NCBI GenBank assembly: GCA_963565915.1
Contig: OY751493.1
Coordinates: forward strand, 4,402,001 to 4,466,000
DNA: 64,000 nt
Direction of reading: 5' to 3'
Source of the DNA: Entoloma clypeatum
Lineage: Eukaryota; Basidiomycota; Agaricomycetes; Agaricales; Entolomataceae
Shown here: positions 47,995 to 60,247 of the stretch, one piece after another
How positions within the stretch are numbered: position 1 is the stretch's first letter
Layout: every line of letters starts with the position of its first letter
Translations under genes and position numbers: made by a program
Notes under the pieces: model-generated
Told to the model about the DNA's origin: nothing
The model's input: only the letters and a program-made list of their open reading frames with translations
The model's database searches: none

Positions 47995-50280
47995 TTGGGG
48001 GTGGTTGGGGGCGTGGCCGGGAAAATAACGACACTCTCGAGTGGGAAGCGAGCCCAGGGCTGGAGGGCAGAGAAGAGATCGAGAAAACGTTGAATGAAAG
48101 AATATGTGATGGTGTTGAATGATTAAACAAGTCTGGATTGGAAATGGGGTTTGTCAGATCGTGACTCGGGTGTGATCGAGAAAGCTCCGGAACCGGATTG
48201 TGGAACTGGTGCGAGCAATGGTGTCGTGCTCCTCAGTGTCACCAGCAGCTACTAAGGGTTGGGGAGCGCGGGCAAGTACTTAGTACGGATGATTAGCGCG
48301 TAATATGAGGAGACGCGAAACGGTGATAGATTAATATGGCGATCGATCTGAGATCACCGCTTAGGCACCTTGCAAACCAATACTGAACAAAGGGCAGCCA
48401 AAGTAAGATTAACGCAACACCAACCAGCCACGTATCCATCGCTGTAAATGACACCCTGCTCCTTCAAGGATTTACGCCAAGTACCATAGAATTCTCGTTC
48501 TCTCGTCACGTCTTTCTGCCGAATAATATCCATTTTTAGACCGGGAAAGCCCTCCGTTCCCATGGTTCATTTTTGCCTTTTTAGGCCGTCTGGCCTCACC
48601 GCCACCCGGTCCGGACCACTAGCTTTGAAACGTTAATGGGTATCACCGGAAGACCGAGTCCAGCCTCCTCACAGAGGACCTCACACTTCCCATCTAACAG
48701 CAAGGCAAAAGGAACAACAAATCCGATTATTCCGCTACATTTGTCCTTGGTCCACCCAAAAGTTGCCACGCCGAAAATTCTTTGCACCCTCGAAAAAAGC
48801 TCCATTCATCCCAATAGCCCGAGGTTGGGCATGAGCTTTGCTGTATTGCGACCTGATCGGTCCTCAATCTGTCTGGCACACGGCTGTCCGCACTTTTCAG
48901 GGCACCATCCAGAAAATGACAAATTCATACCCACCAAGCCCTCCGGTCTCCGATCGTCGGGCAAGAAAAAAAAAGTACTTTGGCGCTCCTACGTCGGGGT
49001 TCATTGATCATTTGTCGTGCACCCACATGTTACACTGCCGATGAGAATCCACCATGCTCTCGCACCTCTTGAGATGGGCGGTTCTGTTATATCGCAATCA
49101 GCGCGGCCTCTCTTTCTCTCGAGCACCGACTCGGACACAGGCATGGAAACATTCCCTTTCTTCTCACCTTCCTGTCGTAACAAGGCCCATATCTTACATG
49201 CTGAAATAGGCCGAAATTGCCCAGCGACCACATATCTCCACATATAGGGTCCGACGTGACCCCACATCGATTCGATTTTACAAGCTATTCACATTCCCAG
49301 TATATCAGGAACGCATGTGGTTGAAACTGGGCAATGGCAACCATCACAGGTCATTGCATTGGTCTTTCCCTCGATCTGAGTATTTTCGGACATTCACGTT
49401 ATCACTACCCGGATTTTGTGCTTCAAGTTCATGTTCTCTTCCTGATTTCCTTAAAATAAGCGTGGGTGTTTATTCATTATTGAAAGACCCCGGGGGTCGT
49501 TGGACTGGAGCACTCGGCCCAAAAACCCACGAAGTGAGTGCTCTATTTTCACCGATGTTCAAGTTATCCCCGCTAGAATTTCTTTCAATTTCAGAATCAT
49601 GCATGCGACGTACATCATACAATACATATATCCAAATTCAAAAAAGCGACCTCCGCGCATCAGAAATTTGGACATTGTACCTGCTGAAGTACTATCTCGA
49701 AGGCAAGGTACGTCTTACTTTTTATCTCCGTGGGCCGGAATCGCGTCATCAAGTTTGAATCATCGTTCTCGCGTGTTTTTACTTGACTGGGTTGATCCCA
49801 CATTCTCGTTTTCATTCTACATCCTCATTCTCCATCCGTTTTCATCCGCTGAAGCTTATTGACCAAAGGCACGTCTGCAGTCTGGATCAGACAAGGCAGA
49901 CCAAGGAGGCAATCCTGTCTCCTGCTCTGATGGCAAGTTTATTTTCCAATACTGATTGACTTACCGCCAGATGCGTTACTGATTACAGAATGAGGACGCA
50001 AGCGCCCAATCTCCTTGATTTTTGTTTTATCCTACTCGAAAGTCCACTATCGCCACCATCTCGCACTTTAGCTTTGCTTTGCTTTGCGACTAGTGTCAAT
50101 CTATGGAAGCCAAACGCCTCGTTGTCTTTTCCTCCTTTGGCTCGACAAATGAATATCATCTCGTAACCAGCCGATCCCGCCATCCTAACCGCGTCAGTCA
50201 ATCAGGCAAGCTCATCCTGTCCCTTTCCCTTCCATATCCATATTGATTCAATATTAAATCCCCCCTCCCTTCTCTTCTTT

Positions 50281-50610
50281 CGCACAGCGTAATCATTTTC
50301 ATTTTCCATCTGCTCTCGCGAGAACGTAACGTAAACTGCGCCATACTTGCGCTTCTCTTAGTACATGATATCGATCATCATAAAATCTGCTTCCTTGGCC
50401 CAAAATTTCTCGCCACGACACGGTAAATGGAAGTACTGAAGTAAGTCTTCTCGGAGTCTACCCGGATTTCATTCCCTTGCGGTCTTGGATCGTTCATGCC
50501 TTAGCACAGCGTCATTCTTTTCATTCGTCTCTTCTGCGCATGAATTGTTCAAACTGCGTCACACCCGCACTTCCCCCAGCCCAAGATCATCACGAACGGG
50601 CTTCCTTCCC
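50281..50610 (+). repeat. degenerate tandem duplication, about 220-bp period
   Basis: Copies 50281-50400 and 50502-50610 align through GCACAGCGT, TTTTCATT, AAACTGCG and GCTTCCTT in the same order and similar spacing, but with many substitutions and small indels. Confidence 0.5.
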
Positions 50611-51057
50611 CAAGGGTCCTGGTAACTGAAGGTTCTATTAAATTTTTTATTTTGGGATAGAACCTGGTACTCAGCTAGCGCGACTGGGACCGATGACTAT
50701 TGGCTCCAATTTTGTCCTTTCGGCCCGTGGTGGGAAGGACCGTCGCTGTTCTCATGGCTGGGGATATCAATCATCTTTCCATTAAACAAGGCCTTATCGC
50801 TTGCATCATCCGTAACGTACGTACGCCACGGCACGTACGTACACGTTGATCGCCATCGATTAAACCCATGGTCATTACAGTATGAGAAACAGTCATCTTC
50901 TTCATCCGTACAGCCGTGAGACGACCACGACCACGAATCCAACCTTCCCCTCCGCTGTGTTAATTTCCGACTCATGAACTCACGCTGCTTCCGCTCCTCC
51001 CGTCCCTTCCGATTGTTCATTAATCATCGTCCAGCCGATACTCTCCGCACTCGGCTC

Positions 51058-51610
51058 GTGCTCTCGCCTGGACCGCGTGTTTCATCTCTCTTATGGAACA
51101 TTCATCAATCCACACCGGCTAGTATGGTTGGTCCATGTCCGGGGCCCTTCGCCTTGCGACACCGTAATCATAATTATCATCCGATTCGGATTTCCCGAGT
51201 CTCCACCACCTCGGTCATGGCGTATCGACACTTGGAATCCTTGTCAACGTAACGACAGTTTGCATCGTACCAAGCCAAATATTGACAGGAAACGTCATCC
51301 TTTCATTTCCACTTACCCACCCACCCGACCACGATGATAAGCACTCGAACGTCACCTTCGCCGTGGCCGTTTTCGAGCCATCGACTCCAATACACGTCCG
51401 TTACCGACCCGTAGTTCCCCGCACTCGCGTCGTGCTCTCGCCTAACACCGCGTGTTTCATTTTCCTTCGAACATTCATCAGTTTACGGTGCCACTGGCAG
51501 GCAGCGCGTCCAACTGGAGGCTAAAGTACCGATCCAACCGCCGATTCAAATTGCCCGAGTTTCCACCCTCGCCCAACGTATGTCAAAGGTGTCTAGAATC
51601 CAACGATCGA
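51058..51610 (+). repeat. degenerate tandem duplication, about 365-bp period
   Basis: GTGCTCTCGCCT at 51058 recurs at 51432, each followed by CCGCGTGTTTCAT and ACATTCATCA. A second anchor (CCGATTC, then CCCGAGT and TCCACC) at 51181 recurs at 51541. The two anchors agree on the offset within about 14 bp. Confidence 0.55.
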
Positions 51611-53063
51611 TATCCCAGTTGATCTCCCTATGTGGCATGACCTCGGACATCACTGCGCCTTGGCATGTGCATCATGGCATACTGTAAGTAGCTTAGTTCG
51701 TCCGGGTCGGTTCTCTGAACATCAGGAGACTGCAGGTTGGCCTTGCCATCGTATCGCTGGGTCTTTCGCTTGGATCTACCATAATCAGTGTTCAGACAAT
51801 TAATGTAAGTGGACAATAGTATTCAATTCAGATGACGACATGCCAATTGTATTACAGGGTCCTTAAGGTTCTTGGTGACCATCCTTGTTTCCTGCCCTGA
51901 AAGGCTCGGTGTTAAAGTGGCCTTTTGGGTCGGAAGAAGATGAAGAGGGTATTAATGTGATTTAATATCACATCGCGGCCAGCTTCCATTGTGGGCGTCC
52001 GTCCTCAATTATCGGCGCGGCCTTTTTTCAAGCGCAAGTACCAGGCTGCCACTTCGACTCGAGAGCCTCAATCCAATAACTGGCAGAGAAATCATACCCG
52101 CATGACATTCCTCATTGCTTGTAACTCGACTTGATATGTGGACACGCGGGATCGCCTCGTGCCGTGTCTGTTTCAAATTTATCCATCCTCGCGCACAAGG
52201 GACGTCGGAAATAATAAGACTTTTGTTCAGATGGACCGTGATGTTAGTAGAACAAACAGATGCCAATCAATCCCTAGCGGACGGCGACAATAACATACCA
52301 TGACTCTGGATCCTGCATGAGCGGCGATTTTTCGGAGAGCGGAGACATGGCACGAGACGACTGTAATTTGTCAGAGGTCGGAATGGTCTGGTGGCGCGGA
52401 GTTTGACATCGGTGTTGCGAACAAAAGGACTTTTGTTCTTCGACAGATCTGACATGATACAGCATGTCAAGATGAAACGGTGTCACCTGAACGAGGGTAC
52501 CGAATTTCTCTTCAAAGGTAAGCATTTTATGGAGGAGCTTTTCAGAAGTAGACTTCTTGACTCGCGAGCTCGCCGTTGTATCCTCCGCTCTTCCACCGGG
52601 AAAAAGAAATTTGAGGTATTGAAGGTGAAAGATGAGATATTGCAAGAGATGATGATGTTAAACACATGAGGTGGACTCATGATATGGAGCTCACCTCATC
52701 TAGGTACCAGATCCCGATCACACCTTCCGTACTCCAAGTCTACTGCGGCCTTGCCTGTTTCCATTGTTAACTTGGTGGCGGCCTACAATCCGTTGCCCAC
52801 CCTACTAAGTACTGAGAAGCTATCGGCCACTTGGAAGGAGGTGCACACCAGCGCCCGCGCCCACGCGATCATTTGCCAGGGAAAATCCAGACCGACCCTC
52901 AAAGAACGATACACAGTGCATGAGTTTCACCCAAGCTATCCTGGCACGATGGGACCACTATTCGCCCTCCAAGAAAGATGTAAAATCGACCGGAGGGAAT
53001 GAGAACGAGAGAACTGACAGACAGGTGGACGTAAAGGGTGCTCCGTCCAAATGGTTCCTAAAC

Positions 53064-53088
53064 CGAAGAAGGGGCTGCCCCTTCTTCG
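53064..53088. repeat. perfect palindrome, 12-bp arms, 1-nt centre
   Basis: CGAAGAAGGGGC, T, GCCCCTTCTTCG. Self-complementary over 24 bases. Confidence 0.9.
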
Positions 53089-56000
53089 CCTGTACTAGTG
53101 TGACCTGATTGACAGATGGGACGACGGAATAATAGATGGAGTGTGGGCCCTCCACATATTAGGCGTGATACGTCTTCACCTGGCCTATTACAGTTATCCG
53201 GCTTGCTATTTACTCACTTTACAAGAACGTCTTTTGCGTGGACCGGGATCGAGACTCGGTAAAAAAAAATCAACGCCCGGATGGCGGAGAAGATTGGCCG
53301 TACTCGTGATGCCCACTCAACGAGGTTGGAAGGATCCGTCTGGACACGGTGGCCGTTTGTGTGAGTATAGACGCGCACATGTCCTCGGAGGAAGGCTCCT
53401 CAGCAGCGAGCTCTTCAGCGCTTCTTGGAGAAGAAGAATCGTCACATCAAGACAGATCGATGGACGCACGTTTCATGGGTATGCAGAGAGGAAAACGCGG
53501 ATATTGCTGATGAGTCATAGTTCATTGGCACCACGGGAAGGCAGAGGACCACAAGAAGAGTCCACTGACTCTTTGTTCTGGAAGAGAAGAACAGTTTACG
53601 GCTAAAATAAGAATGAGATTCGAATAAAGAATACTCTGGCATGAACGACCAATAATCCTCTGATATGCTATTGCCGATGATTTGTGAATTACAGAAGATC
53701 GAACAGATAAATTCCAGGATATACTCCGAGTCCCTTGCAGAGTCCTCAAAAGTGGTTCGCTAAAAAAGAAGTGTTGGGCGATGTTTCAAAATTTGTCAAT
53801 GCTTGAGTCAGAAGGAAGCCTTGGCGAGATCGAAAACGTAGTGCCCATCGATGGCACGCTGTCAATGATGAACGTTGAACGTAGAACGTTGAGTTGAGTC
53901 AGTGGTGGATTGATTGTTGAATCGGAAAGGTGCAACCAAATAATCGGCGGCTCCGCACTCTGCCACAACAGTGAGAGCCCTGTTATATTTCCAACTGTCT
54001 TGATAGATGATGTCCAGTTACGAATTGTCTGTCTCTGCGATATCCCTCCAACACTTTTGATCAGCCTCGTAAGTCATAAGCGTCCTCCAAAAACATGGAA
54101 CCTAGTCTTCGCAAAATCGACTTCCATAGACTCGCGTTCTACAAAGAAGTCTGGCATGCGATCATATTTGACCTTCACGCCCGTTCATTCATCTATGTAT
54201 GTATCTCTTACCTGGTCAATGTCCATCGGACCTTTCAGTCGAAGGTCTTGTTGACCTTGCCAAGCGCGCAGTCCAAGGACCTCGCTCTTGGTTACCCTCG
54301 AGGGAGGAAGGGGCTCTTGGGTGATCCAGCCATCGCATCAGGTCCAGTTGAAACTGGAGGTATCTTAGAATCGGCATGCCAGTGTCCCAGAAATCTTGCG
54401 TTTGGACTTCGGCACTGGAGCGTCAAACAGCCTCTTCCGTCGTACTCGCTCAAGTCAGGATAGCGACGGTTGCCGCTCCCGATGCCCCCCCTATCGCTGG
54501 CGCAGTGGAACCTGATTCTGCGGCGGGACTGAAATCATCATCTCGTCTCTCTCCTCTGCAGCCAAAGACATGGCAGGTCGGGGGGAAGGAATGGCCTGAC
54601 GACCAGTTATCCGTGTACAGGTTCAATTTCACGCATGTCCAGCACGGACCCCCCCTCAATATCTCCGGTCACATGGATATGGGTTTCAACTGCCCTATAC
54701 ATCCTGCCATTTCCTATGCTGGTTGTTATTCCGCTCAGTGATCGGTCGGTCAGTATTTGGATCCCCTCTCTTCATGATGGTTGTCAGTTTCCTTGCCCTA
54801 CTGCGTTTTCTGGGAATGTCGAACATGAGGACAGGACCTTGACGATTTATATCTGTGGCACATCTATACTCATTGTGCCGCGCTCGGGCCCAGTCTAGTC
54901 AATTATGGCAAGTAATCGAAATCTTCCCATGCCAAAGCTGCCGCAGTCTCCATTTTATTCTGCGACATCCAGGATGAAGGAGGCAAAATGATCCACCGCA
55001 ACTTAAGGCCTCAGGCGAAATCGTACGTTGTGGCAATAGGGAGCAAACAGAGGTGTCTGGGTTTCCCCCGTGCAATTTAAATTTACCATAGGTTGAACGC
55101 TCTAGTACTTTCACTGTCGCTGTCGTTCGCGTTGCGCGTGATCCTGATAAAGCCTCGTTAAGAGAACAACACGCGTTAGGAGAGTCGGTATCGAATCAAA
55201 TGGTCGTGATATCTGCTCGGCTGGCTCTATCACAGTACCTACTCGAGCTTCCCATCCAGAGGTCTTCCCCCGGATCTGACTAGCCAGATCTCCCAAGTGC
55301 ACGAGTACTGTGCACTCCCACTTCCTCGCAGACTTTCATCGCAGACTCAGGCCATTTGAAACGATACGGCAACGGTTGATCTCTCAGGACACTGCCAGTT
55401 TTGGGGGTAGAAAAAGCTGCGGGGGATACGTTGGAAGGTTGCCGTTGAGTAGATAAATCGCCATAGTGAAGGATAAAATTTCGGCATCCCTGGTATTTGG
55501 AATGGAAGAAGTGTGTGGACGGCGAAAGTGAGAACGCGTTCGATAAAATGGAGGTGTTGTGACGAGTGAGATTGCGAAAGATAGAATGGAAGTGTTGTGA
55601 TGAGTGACGAAATTGAATTGCGAACGCACTAGTAGCGCTCTGTCCGTGAATTCCACAGAACTCAGAAAGGAACATGGGTCGAGCAACGAGGGTTACCCTT
55701 CTGGGTTTCCGCCGGCGGTGTGATTTGGCGTGTTGGGATTCGGGGAATGAGTGAACGCCCTTTGTCTGCGGGCCAATCGAGATGAAGAAAACACGTTGTT
55801 GCTCGGAGATTTCATATCAACGGATTGAATGTTGTTAGCCCGTTTTCGAGGGACAACGCCCCGAACGACTCTCCGAACGACAATCGAGAGGTCAGTCAGA
55901 GTCATCCATGACGTCGAGTTCATCAAAAGCCTGAGCCAACAAGAAACCATCGGGAAGGCATTAACGTTAGCAGTCAAACTCGTTCAAAAAAGTCGAATGA

Positions 56001-56680
56001 CGACACAAGGGACGATGGTGTCCTGTCGATCAAGAAGGAGTCTAATCATAATACTTGTGCAGAAAATTAATGTGAATGAAGGGACGCACGTTGATGACAG
56101 GATAGGGCATCTTCCATTCTACAATATGTGACCCAAATGGTCTCATGCTAACGTTAAGATTAAACTCTAGACCATCTGCCAGGGTGGCCATGGGCGCCGA
56201 TTGATCTCCATACGATGCAAGGTCGACAGAGATAACGGATCCAACGTTCTGTGATATCGATACCCTTCATTAATCCGAGTTCCCTCGTGGTCATGCGGGA
56301 TGAGGTTATTGAAATGAGAGACCAAGCCGCCTGCTGCCAACTCAGTTCAGATGAGAAAAATGACAACAGCGTAGCCTGCGAAACCAAATTATTTCATAAT
56401 CGACGATTATACCATAGGCAAATAGAGGAAGTGAATCAGTACTTGCCATGGGTCTTGACGAAGATGACAGGGGCACGAGGTCTAGCTTGCGAGAACAAGA
56501 CAAAGGCTAACAGAGCGACTGGCATGGGTACTTGCGTTTTAAAGCACGAAACAACGCATGGTCATTGACCTAGATAGTCTTCGCGGGAGAAAGGCGCCCA
56601 AGATGGCTGTTGGGAAGGGCGTGCTCATTACGATCTGCTCAAAGCCCTCGGCGGCCAGAACTCGGAAACGGATGACAGGA

Positions 56681-56948
56681 AAATTTATCCACAAGTTGGG
56701 ACTATCAAATAGTGGGGGAAAAGCTTGATTTCGGGCGGGACTCGAAGGTTTGATCAGGTCCAAGATGTTCAATAGTCATGAAGTTTTCAAAGTAGACTTG
56801 CCTGTGATCAGCTGAAAAAAATTATCCACAGGTCGGGGCTATCAGATAGCGGCGCTGCGGGGAGGATGTTTTGATGCGGCCCTAGATACTTAGCGGTTAT
56901 TTATTTACCGTGACAATTCCAACGCAGACTTTCCTGTGATCGGCTGGC
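56681..56948 (+). repeat. degenerate tandem duplication, about 135-bp period
   Basis: TTATCCACA followed by CTATCA and ATAG at 56681-56718 recurs at 56816-56856. The motif GACTTGCCTGTGATC at about 56794 recurs as GACTTTCCTGTGATC at about 56927. Confidence 0.5.
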
Positions 56949-57619
56949 AGTATGTGAATAAATAAATCTTTTAAGTCGGCGACAATTGCTTGAAGTTCAT
57001 GAGCTCCGTCCATGTTCCCACCAAATAGTGGGCGATTTGAAGCGCGCATTGGCTGCATCCACGGCAAAGAAATATTTTCATCCTAGCTCACCGCTCATGG
57101 CACCATCCTAAAGAAAAGTAAAGAATCAGTTAAGAAATTCACAAAAAAAAAAAAACAGAGCCGAAGAATAAACTTAGCCCAGGGAGAAGAGAGTTCAGGA
57201 TGTCCAACATTAAACGAGACACTCAAAGATTCACCCAAAGGCCCCGGTGAGGTCGTAAGATGTGGCGACAACGCTGGCAGCTCGTGCAGACACTAACCTG
57301 GTAGTGTTTACAGAAAATCTGGTGGTACTTAGTACAGAGGCAGAAAGAGAAGGCACAACGTAGATGATAAGGGCGACGCAGCCCTGGAAGAAGGGTCGGA
57401 TGAGTAGGAATGTTCCATTGTTATCTGTGAACATGGCATGGTCAGGCCTGAAAATTCAGTTTGCACTATTACTTGAAGCGAAGAATTCCCAGAAACAGAT
57501 GGCGAAGAAGGCCTTGGAAGGTGAGATTCTCAAATTCAAGTTTTTGAGTCATGCAGCTGCCTTACTGGGGACTTGAAGCAGGAATGTCACGTATTATGAT
57601 AGTTGAGGTCTACTTGGAA

Positions 57620-57760
57620 GGAAGACACCTCAGGTCAGTCCCTCGGTGTGCATCCCAGTAGATGTGTCCGAGATCGAGAGACGTTTGACGTACTACGGTC
57701 TCAGGGTTGCTAACGGTCTATCAGGGAGAAGACGCTCAGGTCACGCGCTCGGTGTGTATC
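57620..57760 (+). repeat. degenerate tandem duplication, about 107-bp period
   Basis: GAAGACACCTCAGGTCA near 57620 recurs as GAAGACGCTCAGGTCA near 57727, each followed by CTCGGTGTG and ATC. A CTCAGGGTT-x-CTA anchor near 57700 also recurs near 57926. Confidence 0.45.
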
Positions 57761-58851
57761 TTACTGACAATGATAGGGTCCGGGAATGTTAGTGTTGTTC
57801 CACATATTTTAGTAACAAAAATCGACTTGCCTGTAGTCGAATGCAGAGGACATGTTTGAATCCAGCTCCCGGGAACTTGAAGGCAGACGAAGATGGAGAG
57901 ACGCCTGGTTGACTTACCCAGGTCTCTCAGGGTTACTAGCAAAAGTCCAAGTTAACGTTAGTCGAAGACTTGCATCTCCGACTCGCGAGTCGCGTCAACT
58001 TGGCTGCCGTACTTATAGCTCCGCGGACTCCCAAGTGCGATTTTTTTAATTTGCAGTCGTTGCGCAAAGGATGAGTCGAAGAACAACCGACTGCCACTGA
58101 GAGCTTCGCGTCCTAAACTTCAGCCTTGTGAGGTCTTGTGCAGCTTCTCTGATAAAAGAGCTCACGAATTGTGGCCGCCGGAGCCGTGATGATCCAGCAT
58201 GTGTTTCTGTCAGGCGAGCTTCGGCTGATTATGTATCCATGTTTCGTGAGCGTTTAGGATGACATTGAAAATACACTTACGTTTGATATATTGAATGACG
58301 AGGTTCTTGAAAAGTCCATGATTCTAATTTCTGGGTCTTCGTGAACCAAAATCTGGACCTGCGTTGCAGGCTGGGGTTCCGTGATGAAGATGCCGATCTT
58401 GCGTGGGGGCGAATTGAACTGTCCGCCGCCTAAAAATCGGGATCGACAAAATTACGCGTTGTGACACCGTCGAGAGCATTGAGTATTGTTCAATCGAGTT
58501 GAGGATAAGGAGTCCTTAGGTGTTAGTTTTACGTTCAATCGTTCAAGTGAGAAAGTTTTTTTTCAAGAGTAGTGGTTGTGTTCAAGCCTGGATTTGCGCA
58601 GGGTTGGCACGTGGTGCGCATGAAAAAAAATAGGTTCCGTGGCAAGTTCCCCCTCTCTATTCAGGGGCTTGTGGTCTTCAACTCTTCAACTCATCCTCCT
58701 CCCGTTCAAGAGGACACTTTTCCCTTCAGAGTCTCAACATCATTCTATTGCCGTTTTCCAAACAAACTTCGCATTTGCATCCGCTGCTTCGTCCAGTGCT
58801 TACACAGTTAACCCCTGTCACAAACAGTTGCAACCCAGTCGGCCCAACACC

Positions 58852-60247
58852 ATGGTCTCTATTCCCAGAACGAGGCGGAGAGAGGAGGAAATCACAGAGG
58901 CGGGCCATGTTGAAGAGGCGGAGGGTGTACTTGACCGAGACAAAGAAAGCTCTGTAGGTTCCCAGCGACACTCGAGTGGCATCACCCGAATTGCTCACCA
59001 TCCAAAACAGTTCACAGTCCAAGCAGAGGGCGGATCGGCAGCCCAAGCAACGCAGGACTCACCCCGCCGGCCTCTGACCCGCTCGCAAACTGGCCGCGTC
59101 ACCAAGCGCCGTCTACGGGACGACAGCCCGCCACCCGCACAGGCGGAACCGAGAGCCAGGATCACGCGTCCCCGCAAGAAACACCAGCCAGGGCCCGAAC
59201 CTGACTCGGCCCCAGTCACCGCCCTTGCCCCTGTCTATTCAATCACGACACCCGCCGCCTTCGCTACCCCTGCGCCGTTGCCCTCTCCGCTGACCTTCCT
59301 TCATGACGGCTCCTCCACTCCATCCTCCTCAACCGACACCCTCGATATTACTACCAACCTCCCCACCTCCAAAATACGGGCCAACCTTCCTGTCCCCGTC
59401 CCCAACCTGACCAAGAAAAGCCGCGGTCGCCGCGTACCGACAAAGCTCCCGACCACCACCACCAGTGGCACCCACACGATGGAATCGCGGATGTACATCT
59501 GCGAAGTCGAGAACTGTGGCAAATGTTTCCACCGCGGCGAGCACCTCAAGCGGCACATACGCTCTATCCATACGCACGAGAAACGTGAGGCCCCGCTAGT
59601 ATTGAGATAACGTAAAAGGCTAACCCCCGCCCCTATTAGCCTTCAAATGTTCGCACCCCCTGTGCGACAAGCACTTCAACAGACACGACAACCTCCTGCA
59701 GCATCTCAAAGTCCATAAACAGGCTCGAAAACCGTCTTCCGTAAAGGACAACGATGATGATGATGATGATGATGATGACGACGACGATGACGACGACGAC
59801 GATGACATGTCACCACCATCACCACCACCACCACCACCACCACCAACTGCGCCCACCTCCAAATCAAAATCAAAACCGCGACAAAACCGCACCCAACGCT
59901 CCCCTTCGTCCTCACCCGTGCACATCCCCCCACCTCCCCCTTCCATCGCTCCCCACCACTACTACTCCTCCCACCCGAGTTCCCACCCCTCCCCACACGA
60001 AGCATACGAAGCCTCTCTCCAACACGCCCGGCTCTCTGCCCTCTACCCGCGCCACCCGCGCCACACCCCGCTCTCCTCCATCTCGTCCTCGTCCTCGAGC
60101 TCATTTCGGACGTACGCCACGTACGCCACGGAGGAGCCTCCCGGCTTCGCGGCGGCGAACATGGCCGTGTCGTCTTTGCGCACTGAGATCCCGCAGTCGC
60201 CGCCTATGTTCCGGAGAGTCTGCGATGAGCGGGCTCGCGGCGACTGA
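58852..60247 (+). CDS. C2H2 zinc-finger transcription factor 2 with NLTKKSRGRR motif and Asp/Pro runs
   Basis: Two exons from ATG 58852. Exon 1 has a basic, disordered N terminus (VTKRRLRDDSPPPAQAEPRA), then PVPVPNLTKKSRGRRVPTKL and zinc finger 1, CEVENCGKCFHRGEHLKRHI (C-x4-C-x12-H-x4-H). An intron of 55 nt (59586-59640) joins HEK to PFKCSHPLCDKHFNRHDNLL, finger 2 (C-x4-C-x12-H-x3-H). Downstream is a run of about 18 Asp residues (59750-59803), then a Ser/Pro run (59808-59846), then a Ser-rich tail to the stop at 60245-60247. The motif, finger spacing and intron position equal those of gene 1, so the two are paralogues. Targets unknown. Confidence 0.85.

Larger units (their letters stand above)
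47995..58851. other. 10.8-kb gene-poor block with decayed repeats
   Basis: No gene could be supported between the two C2H2 genes. The left end (to about 48.3 kb) is presumably the promoter of zinc-finger gene 1 and the right end (58.4-58.85 kb) that of gene 2. In between, open frames are short, lack conserved motifs, and splice joins do not extend them. The block carries several degenerate tandem duplications and palindromes listed separately. Short coding-like relics, for example the minus-strand frame near 56330-56540 with an in-frame stop, suggest decayed genes. Confidence 0.55.

Noticed and set aside
52274..52669. Overlapping open frames on both strands (about 90-120 codons)
   Set aside because: Antisense shadow pair with no recognisable motif and no conserved splice structure; kept as part of the gene-poor block.
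52667..52700. Short inverted repeat ATGAGGTG / CACCTCAT
   Set aside because: Eight-bp arms with an 18-nt loop are expected by chance in a window this size.
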